17,534 bases of DNA from an uncultured Oscillospiraceae bacterium (GTDB lineage Bacteria; Bacillota; Clostridia; Oscillospirales; Ruminococcaceae): assembly GCA_900539695.1 (NCBI GenBank), contig UQDG01000033.1, positions 1 to 17,534 of the forward strand. Reading direction: 5' to 3'. The notes below the pieces were generated by a model. It worked only from the letters and a program-made list of their open reading frames with translations. It was not told where the DNA came from and made no database searches. Below, one piece after another: positions 12,655 through 17,534 of this stretch. The position numbers and the translations under genes are program-made. Numbering within the stretch: position 1 is the first letter of the stretch; each line of letters starts with the position of its first letter.

Positions 12655-14100
12655 ATGAAACGCAAGCTCTTAGTCCTGACGGCGCTGCTGTCGCTGTGCG
12701 TGCTGCTGGCGGCCTGCAAAAAATCGGATGACACCATCTCCACCCCCGCCTCCACGGCAACATCCTCTGCCGGGCCGGAGGCTACCCCGGAGCCGACCCT
12801 GCCGCCCTACGAAGCCAACGTGCTGACCGGCGAGCCCAAGGGTGCTGACTACCCCGAAGGCCAGCGCATCACCTCCGTGATGGTCAACAACATCGTGGCA
12901 GCCCGCCCCCAGCGCGGCCTGTCCAAGGCGGACATCCTCTTCGAGATCAAGGTCGAGGGCGGCATCACCCGCTTTATGCCTGTGTTCACCGACTACAAGA
13001 CCATCGGTGAGATCGGCCCTGTCCGCTCCGGCCGTGACCAGTTCTTCCGCCTCATCCTGCCCTGGCAGGCCCTGTATATCCACGAGGGCCAGTCCGTTGT
13101 CATGCAGCAGTATGCCATCGACTTCAGCTACGGCAACCTGAACAACAACGACGGCGCCAACGGCTACCGCGACTACGGCCGCGTCAACTGGGCCGGCAAG
13201 AGCTACAACAACGGCACCCTGGCGCTGGAGCACACGATGTACACCAACTCCGACAACATCCAGGAGTACATCGACAACAACAAGGTGGACATGAACAAGA
13301 CCTACAACTCCACCTTCTTCAACTTTGTGGACTACCGCCTGGGCACCACCCGCGACCTGTCCAACAGCATCGACAGCGCTTACAGCGATAAGTACGGCCC
13401 CGTGGTCGGTGACGGCGAGTATGTCGAGATCGTCCACAGCCAGTCCTACAAGACCCGCTTCATCTATGATTCTGCTTCCAACACCTACAAGATGCAGCAG
13501 AACTACTCCGACGGCCAGTGGCGCGATACCGTGGATGAAGCCGCCGATAACAAGGTGCTGACCTTCCCCAACGTCATCGTGCTGTACACCGACATCCACA
13601 CCTACCCCGGCCACGAGGCCAAGGACCTGCAGTATGCGGAGTACGCCTGGGGCGGCATCGGCTACTACTGCTACGGCGGCAAGTGCGAGAAGATCTACTG
13701 GCAGAAGGGCACCCCGCTGGAGGCCCTGCGCCTGTACTACCTGACCGAGGACGGCCAGTGCAGCGACACCCCTGTGGAGATCAACACCGGCAAGAGCTAC
13801 GTGGCCGTGACCGATGTGGACTTTGCCGGCAACTTCGTGCACAGCAAGCTGGACGGCGTTGACCTGAGCAGCGCCACCACCGTGACCTACGAGCGCAGCT
13901 ATGTGGAGGATGACGCCAAGGCCGGCGACACCCTGGGCATGTCCACCGACGACCTGACCAACAACGCCACCGGCGCCGGCGAGGCCGAGGACAGCAACAC
14001 CGAGGACACCACCGGCAGCGAAGAAACCACCGGGGATACCACCGGCGGCGAGGAGTACGTTGAGCCTTCCGCCGACGGCGAAGAGACCCCTGCCGAATAA
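12655..14100 (+). CDS. DUF3048 (YerB-type) lipoprotein
   Basis: An exported lipoprotein of 481 residues. The signal peptide MKRKLLVLTALLSLCVLLAAC ends in a lipobox with Cys21 as the lipidated residue. A Ser/Thr/Pro linker with EATPEPT follows, then the DUF3048 core with its hallmark VMVNNIVAARPQRGLSKADILFEIKVEGGITRF (76-107) given here by its main residues, and the VGPVRSGRD-like block GEIGPVRSGRD. The C-terminal domain contains the YEYAWGG-like and KGTPLEALRLYY segments. The last about 50 residues are an acidic Thr/Glu/Gly tail (TEDTTGSEETTGDTT), perhaps a flexible spacer. The family's biochemical function is not established, to my knowledge; the location (outer face of the membrane) and Firmicute distribution are. 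It has its own promoter and terminator and is followed by a paralogue. Confidence 0.9.
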   Translation: MKRKLLVLTALLSLCVLLAACKKSDDTISTPASTATSSAGPEATPEPTLPPYEANVLTGEPKGADYPEGQRITSVMVNNIVAARPQRGLSKADILFEIKVEGGITRFMPVFTDYKTIGEIGPVRSGRDQFFRLILPWQALYIHEGQSVVMQQYAIDFSYGNLNNNDGANGYRDYGRVNWAGKSYNNGTLALEHTMYTNSDNIQEYIDNNKVDMNKTYNSTFFNFVDYRLGTTRDLSNSIDSAYSDKYGPVVGDGEYVEIVHSQSYKTRFIYDSASNTYKMQQNYSDGQWRDTVDEAADNKVLTFPNVIVLYTDIHTYPGHEAKDLQYAEYAWGGIGYYCYGGKCEKIYWQKGTPLEALRLYYLTEDGQCSDTPVEINTGKSYVAVTDVDFAGNFVHSKLDGVDLSSATTVTYERSYVEDDAKAGDTLGMSTDDLTNNATGAGEAEDSNTEDTTGSEETTGDTTGGEEYVEPSADGEETPAE

Positions 14101-14113
14101 CCCACGCACTCCA

Positions 14114-14160
14114 GGGACAGCGCAGCCCGCCCAGGCGGCGGGGAAGCGCTGTCCCTTTTT
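14114..14160 (+). terminator. Intrinsic terminator after the first lipoprotein gene
   Basis: GGGACAGCGC (14114-14123) pairs perfectly with GCGCTGTCCC (14146-14155) and is followed by TTTTT. The 22-nt interior is GC-rich and can pair internally. It lies 13 nt past the stop codon, so the two lipoprotein genes are probably separately controlled at least in part. Confidence 0.85.
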
Positions 14161-14181
14161 GAAGTATTGTAGGCACGCTGC

Positions 14182-14210
14182 GAAAGGCCCCCTCTGGGAG
14201 GGAGGCTTTC
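14182..14210. repeat. Degenerate hairpin between the lipoprotein genes
   Basis: GAAAGGCCCCCTC and GAGGGAGGCTTTC pair at 11 of 13 positions around a 3-nt loop. The composition (AAAGGC-CCCC...GGGAGGCTTT) resembles the ends of the GGCTCCCCT repeat family, so this may be a decayed copy. I saw no clear promoter for the next gene in the 149-nt gap. Confidence 0.35.
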
Positions 14211-14249
14211 TCCGCATCTACAAACTAAAACCATCAGAGAGGAAAGTAT

Positions 14250-15632
14250 ATGAGAAAATTTCAGGCACTCAGCCTGTCTGCTGCCCTGCTGGCATCGCTG
14301 CTGCTGGGCGGCTGTGCCAATAATGCTGCATCTTCCGACGCTGCATCGTCGGATTCAGCTGCTTCCGAACCGGAAGCCACCCCGGAGCCGACCCCCGCGC
14401 CCCCGGCGGCCAACCCGCTCACCGGTGCGGCCGATGCTGACTATACCGGCAAGCGTCCGGTGGCCGTCACCCTGCGCAACATGACCGGCAGCACCCCGCA
14501 GTGGGGCATTGCCTCCGCCGACGTGCTGGTGGAGGGCGTGACCGAGGGCACCACCGCCAGCCTGATGGCGCTGTACGCCAACCCGGACAGCATCGCCAAG
14601 GCAGGCCCCGTCGGCCCGGCCCGCGACTTGCTGCTGCAGGTGGCCCTGCCCCTCAACGCCGTGCCGGTGCACATCGATAAAAACATCTACGCCAGCAACC
14701 TGCTCAACACCCTGGCCTACCAGGACCTGGACGGCTACCACATCGGCAAGACGGCCTTCGCCTTTGACCAGGACCGCCAGAACGCCGGCTACGCCGAGGA
14801 AAACTGCTGGTACACCACCGCCGAGCTTATCAACAGCGGCCTGGCCAGCTACGGTGTTTCGCTGAATGGCGATAACACGCCGCTTTTCCAGTTTGGCGAG
14901 CGCCCGGCGGTGGACCCTGCCGACCGAAGCGGCATGAACCTGACCATCACTTTCTCGCCGGACGACATCGATTGCCTGAACTATGACACCGGCACGGGCC
15001 TGTACGCGCTCTCCAACGGCGACGGCAGCCCGGTGCAGGATGCCGACAACGGCCAGCAGGTGGGATTCACCAACGTGTTCGTGTTCTATGCCTCCAGCGG
15101 CATCAAGGACGACGGCTATACCCGCCAGTACGATATGACCGCAGGCACCGGCCTGTACCTCCACGGCGGCGCGTGGGAGCGCATCAACTGGACCAAGGAG
15201 GATGCCACCGGCCCCTTTGTCATCACCAACGAGGCGGGCGAGACCCTGGTGGTCAGCCAGGGCAAGAGCTTCATCGCCATCTGGGGCGGCTATTATGGGC
15301 AGTCTCTTTCCCTGACGGCGGCGGATGGCTCTGCCCAGACCCTGCCGGACAAGCCAGCCCTGCTGGAATCCGGTATCCCGGACGACGCAGCCGCAGCGGC
15401 GGAGGCAGAGTACAAGGCCGCCCAGGAGGCCACGAATGCGCAGGCCGAGCTGGCCCGCGCACAGGCTGAGCTGCCGGACGCCCAGACGGCCCTGGAGGAA
15501 GCCCAGGCCGCCCTGGATGCCGACCCGGAAAACCAGGACCTCATCACCGCCCGCGACAACGCCCAGGCCAATGTCGACGCCCTCAACGCCATTCTGGCGG
15601 CGGCTGAACAACAGGATGGACAGGCTGAATAA
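14250..15632 (+). CDS. Second DUF3048-type lipoprotein with coiled-coil tail
   Basis: A 460-residue lipoprotein, paralogous to the preceding one. The signal peptide ends LLLGGC with Cys22 as the lipid anchor; the linker again carries EPEATPEPT before NPLTGA. The DUF3048 core is recognisable (VAVTLRNMTGSTPQWGIASADVLVEG, about 72-96, and AGPVGPARD) but diverged: VMVNN is VTLRN and ARPQ is STPQ. The C-terminal domain ends in AWERINWTK...GKSFIAIWGG, as in its neighbour. The last about 85 residues (375-460) are Ala/Glu/Gln-rich heptads that predict a coiled coil, in place of the neighbour's Thr/Glu tail. The start follows GAGAGGAAAG by 5-8 nt. Function is not known; extracellular anchoring and a role at the cell envelope are inferred. 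It ends at a strong bidirectional terminator. Confidence 0.87.
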   Translation: MRKFQALSLSAALLASLLLGGCANNAASSDAASSDSAASEPEATPEPTPAPPAANPLTGAADADYTGKRPVAVTLRNMTGSTPQWGIASADVLVEGVTEGTTASLMALYANPDSIAKAGPVGPARDLLLQVALPLNAVPVHIDKNIYASNLLNTLAYQDLDGYHIGKTAFAFDQDRQNAGYAEENCWYTTAELINSGLASYGVSLNGDNTPLFQFGERPAVDPADRSGMNLTITFSPDDIDCLNYDTGTGLYALSNGDGSPVQDADNGQQVGFTNVFVFYASSGIKDDGYTRQYDMTAGTGLYLHGGAWERINWTKEDATGPFVITNEAGETLVVSQGKSFIAIWGGYYGQSLSLTAADGSAQTLPDKPALLESGIPDDAAAAAEAEYKAAQEATNAQAELARAQAELPDAQTALEEAQAALDADPENQDLITARDNAQANVDALNAILAAAEQQDGQAE

Positions 15633-15639
15633 CGGGGGT

Positions 15640-15776
15640 TCTTGTTCTTCCTTTACAAAGAAAGAACCAAAGAAATTCTAAACAAAAATGCGTGGTACGG
15701 TCTGCGACCGTACCACGCATTTTTAATTAAAAATTCTTTTGGTCCTTTTCTTATAAGAAAAGGACGAGAGCTCTCG
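15640..15776. mobile_element. Palindromic intergenic element between convergent genes (MITE-like)
   Basis: A nested palindromic structure. The ends are imperfect inverted copies, AAGAAAGAACCAAAGAAATT (left, from about 15658) and AATTCTTTTGGTCCTTTTCTT-type sequence (right, to about 15752). The middle is the 18-bp terminator hairpin. The left end also folds as GTTCTT/AAGAAC, and the right end contains a 24-nt perfect palindrome (15742-15765, GTCCTTTTCTTA plus its complement) abutting CGAGAGCTCTCG (15765-15776). No coding capacity. The right arm resembles the hairpin at 66-91. Confidence 0.5.
15684..15724. terminator. Bidirectional terminator of the lipoprotein and phosphatase genes
   Basis: AAAAATGCGTGGTACGGT (15684-15701) and ACCGTACCACGCATTTTT (15707-15724) form an 18-bp perfect stem with a CTGCG loop, giving a T-run on both strands. 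It lies between two convergent genes. Confidence 0.9.
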
Positions 15777-15780
15777 CTGC

Positions 15781-16434
15781 TTAGCCCTGCTCATCCTGCT
15801 GCTCAAACGCATCCAGATAGCCGTGGGGGACGACGTCGTAGGCTTCAGCGAGGTGGTCGCGCATCCACATTTCGGCATCCAGACGCACACTGTAACCTGC
15901 GCCCGGGTCGGTCATCCACTCCTCCGGCTTGCGGAAGGGCAGGGCGTGCTGAGACAGCATGTTCATGATGACACCGCCGTGGGTCACGCAGGCGGCCTCC
16001 TCGGTGTGGGTCTTGAGCATGTACTCGAACATCTTCATCAGCATGGCCGAGGTGCGGTTAAAGAACATCTGCCGGTCCTCGGCACCCTGGGGCACCGTGC
16101 GGCTGGTCGGGTCCATCCACTGGGCGAACTCCGGGTCCTTCACCAACTGCTGCAGGGGCTTGCCCTCAAACTTGCCAAAGGCCATCTCCCGCAAATCGTG
16201 CAGCTCGATCTGCCGCACACCGGGGAATAGGATCTCCGCCGTCTGGGTGGCGCGCAGCATCGGGCTGGTAAACACCAGCGGCACCTGCGGGTAGCCAAAA
16301 TCCTTTTTCAGCGTTTTCAGCTGGGCGCGGCCCTCCGCACACAGGGGCAGGTCGCTGCCGCTGCCAATATACAGGCCTTTCAGGTTTCCCTCCGTCAGGC
16401 CGTGCCGGATTAAATGCAGTTTGTAATATTTCAA
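15781..16434 (-). CDS. Histidine phosphatase family protein (phosphoglycerate mutase-like)
   Basis: A 217-residue branch-1 histidine phosphatase. The catalytic LIRHGLTEGN places the phospho-accepting His at 11 with Arg10; Arg61 (PMLRATQTAE), the proton donor Glu83 (LREMAFGKFEG) and His152 (VTHGGVI) complete the active site. The closest relatives by motif are cobalamin/alpha-ribazole phosphatase-like and broad phosphatases rather than true glycolytic mutase, but the substrate is not assignable. The start is TTG at 16434: an in-frame TGA lies four codons upstream and no ATG or GTG is available, while a weak ribosome site (AAAGTGAG) lies about 8 nt before it. A TTG start plus weak site suggests low expression. 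It is divergent from the XRE regulator and ends at a shared bidirectional terminator. Confidence 0.88.
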   Translation of the reverse strand: MKYYKLHLIRHGLTEGNLKGLYIGSGSDLPLCAEGRAQLKTLKKDFGYPQVPLVFTSPMLRATQTAEILFPGVRQIELHDLREMAFGKFEGKPLQQLVKDPEFAQWMDPTSRTVPQGAEDRQMFFNRTSAMLMKMFEYMLKTHTEEAACVTHGGVIMNMLSQHALPFRKPEEWMTDPGAGYSVRLDAEMWMRDHLAEAYDVVPHGYLDAFEQQDEQG

Positions 16435-16468
16435 AGCAATATCTCACTTTCTGTATCTGTATTATAAA

Positions 16469-16497
16469 AGGATACCGCAAAATAGCGCTTTTGACAA
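16469..16497 (-). promoter_or_regulatory. Probable promoter of the histidine phosphatase gene
   Basis: On the minus strand TTGTCA (plus 16492-16497) and TATCCT (plus 16469-16474) are 17 nt apart. A perfect TATAAT lies slightly downstream but has no matching -35. Upstream, GTTACAA occurs twice, 11 bp apart (16507-16513, 16518-16524), as direct repeats that could be a regulator site. Confidence 0.45.
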
Positions 16498-16656
16498 CGA
16501 TAAATAGTTACAATTCGGTTACAAAATAGGCAGAATATAACGGGCTGTATTTTTTCGCCCACAATATTTATACCCGGCGGGGCGGGGCTGGCCCAAATTA
16601 TGGGGACATAAAAATCCAGCTCTGTTTTCGGGCCGAAAATACCGTCGAAACACGGG

Positions 16657-16685
16657 TTTACAAAGCGTTTTTTTGCGGATATAAT
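16657..16685 (+). promoter_or_regulatory. Promoter of the XRE-family regulator
   Basis: TTTACA (16657-16662) and perfect TATAAT (16680-16685) are separated by 17 nt. Just downstream TACAT...ATGTA form a small dyad around the expected start, a position suitable for autorepression. Confidence 0.75.
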
Positions 16686-16737
16686 ATACATCACGTAGTA
16701 TGTACACCGAGAAATGGCGGTGTGAAAGAGGAATTAT

Positions 16738-17436
16738 ATGGCAAGCGAGTTCAACCGTATTCTTGCGCTGCTGCGCAAAGAACGCGGCATCACCCAAAAG
16801 CAGGCGGCGGCGGACCTGGGCATCAGCCAGGCGCAGCTGTCCCATTACGAGAAAGGCATCCGGGAGTGCAGCCTGGCATTTGTGGTACAGGTAGCTGATT
16901 ATTACGGCGTCAGCTGCGATTACCTGCTGGGCCGCAGTGCCGACCGCAGCGGCCAGACCATCAGCGTGGCCGACCTGCCGGAAACCGGCGCCAGCACCAG
17001 CGGCAGCGTCTACCGCGGCAGTGTGCTGCCCACAATGTACAAAAAGCTCATCGAAAATTCGCTGGATATTTTGTACGACAAGCTGCAGGAAAGCAAGGAT
17101 AAGCAGCTGGTCATCCAGATCAGCCAGTATTTGATGCTGGCCGTGTACAAAGTGTTCCGACGCTTGTACGATGCATCGCCAAAAAATGCGGTGGGCATGT
17201 TCCGTGTCGGCGCGGCGCGGTGGCAGGGCAATGCCGACGCCGCCATGCACGTGGCCGAAGCCGAGTTGGCTGCCGCCCTGACCGGCGAGGACGGAGGCAA
17301 GGACAGCCTGGACCCGGCGACGCTCTCGTTAAGTACCGAGCGCCTGACCCAGGACTACCCCCGCCACGCGACAAGCCTGTTGAACCTGGTGAAAAACGCC
17401 GAGGAATCCATGCGTGCGCTGCACCCGGCGGAGTGA
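16738..17436 (+). CDS. XRE-family helix-turn-helix regulator
   Basis: A 232-residue cytoplasmic DNA-binding protein. Residues about 5-62 are a classical Cro/CI-type HTH: RILALLRKERGITQKQAAADLGISQ, then SHYEKGIRE, then a FVVQVADYYGVSCDYLLGR helix pair. The remaining 160 residues have no family I recognise; they contain a predicted helical stretch (MYKKLIENSLDILYDKLQESKDK...) that may dimerise. No protease or sensor motif is visible. The start ATG at 16738 follows AGAGGAA. It is divergent from the phosphatase gene; its target is unknown, and autoregulation is suggested by the dyad near its promoter. An IS-like end lies 50 nt past its stop codon. Confidence 0.9.
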   Translation: MASEFNRILALLRKERGITQKQAAADLGISQAQLSHYEKGIRECSLAFVVQVADYYGVSCDYLLGRSADRSGQTISVADLPETGASTSGSVYRGSVLPTMYKKLIENSLDILYDKLQESKDKQLVIQISQYLMLAVYKVFRRLYDASPKNAVGMFRVGAARWQGNADAAMHVAEAELAAALTGEDGGKDSLDPATLSLSTERLTQDYPRHATSLLNLVKNAEESMRALHPAE

Positions 17437-17485
17437 GCCATCCATAAGAAACACAACCGGGCAGACCCCAACACCAAAAGTGAAG

Positions 17486-17534
17486 TGACCCCCAAAAGTT
17501 AGACAATATTTTGAAGTAAAAATTGTTCAAGCAG
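17486..17534 (+). mobile_element. Terminal inverted repeat of a probable IS3-family element, cut by the window end
   Basis: TGACCCCCAAAAGTTAGACA (17486-17505) starts with TG and has the form of IS3-family ends common in Firmicutes, as I recall them; AT-rich sequence follows, as expected before a transposase orfA. No transposase start is reached in the remaining 29 nt. The rest of the element would lie beyond the window. Confidence 0.6.

Larger units (their letters stand above)
16435..16737. other. 303-nt divergent intergenic region
   Basis: It holds the two divergent promoters, the GTTACAA direct repeats (16507-16524), a GC-rich patch (CCCGGCGGGGCGGGG, about 16573-16587) and a small perfect inverted repeat TTTTCGG-G-CCGAAAA at about 16625-16639. 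No open frame with a ribosome site was seen. Confidence 0.5.

Noticed and set aside
12670..14217. A 515-codon minus-strand frame opposite the first lipoprotein gene
   Set aside because: Val/Gly/Ala-rich shadow that crosses the intrinsic terminator; no domain.
16475..16490. A cre-like site AGCGCTTTTG in the phosphatase promoter
   Set aside because: Only the central core matches; the flanks disagree with the consensus, so it was not listed.

Overview
The window looks like a chromosomal segment of a GC-rich, low-sporulation gut Clostridia-type Firmicute, most likely an Oscillospiraceae/Ruminococcaceae member of the Faecalibacterium-Gemmiger-Subdoligranulum kind. The grounds are strong AGGAGG ribosome binding sites, YerB/DUF3048 lipoproteins, a type III glutamine synthetase beside an ANTAR regulator, GC-rich codon use, AT-rich intergenic regions and small structured repeats of a type I associate with these genomes. 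The genus is inference; no rRNA is present.

Layout, left to right. (1) Glycogen/alpha-glucan block: glycogen phosphorylase (minus, 247-2508) is divergent from an AraC-type regulator (plus, 2643-3500). A type I pullulanase (plus, 5464-7389) lies further on, with its own promoter and a LacI/CcpA-type operator. Phosphorylase and debranching enzyme together dismantle stored glycogen. (2) Between them is an odd module (about 3541-5340): a RepA-like AAA ATPase with its own promoter, followed by eight exact GTCTCA/TGAGAC sites in about 290 bp arranged with near dyad symmetry, a GC-rich stem-loop and a 29-bp hairpin. It resembles a replication-initiator/iteron unit and is the best candidate in the window for something undescribed. 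(3) Nitrogen block, all minus: glnN (type III GS) is first, then glnA (type I GS), then an ANTAR RNA-binding regulator with a degenerate receiver domain. The glnN leader carries a terminator-like hairpin, and the glnN-glnA gap is packed with hairpins, including one whose loop is the glnN stop codon. (4) Plus strand: a CYTH-domain protein, then two tandem paralogous DUF3048 lipoproteins with different C-terminal tails. (5) A histidine-phosphatase gene (minus, TTG start) is divergent from an XRE-family regulator (plus). The window closes on what looks like the terminal inverted repeat of an IS3-family element.

Two members of one structured repeat family (outer stem GGCTCCCCT/AGGGGAGCC) lie at 7403-7553 and 9492-9556. 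The first also serves as a bidirectional terminator between convergent genes. A second, unrelated palindromic element (15640-15776) separates the convergent lipoprotein and phosphatase genes. I saw no tRNA, rRNA or CRISPR array.
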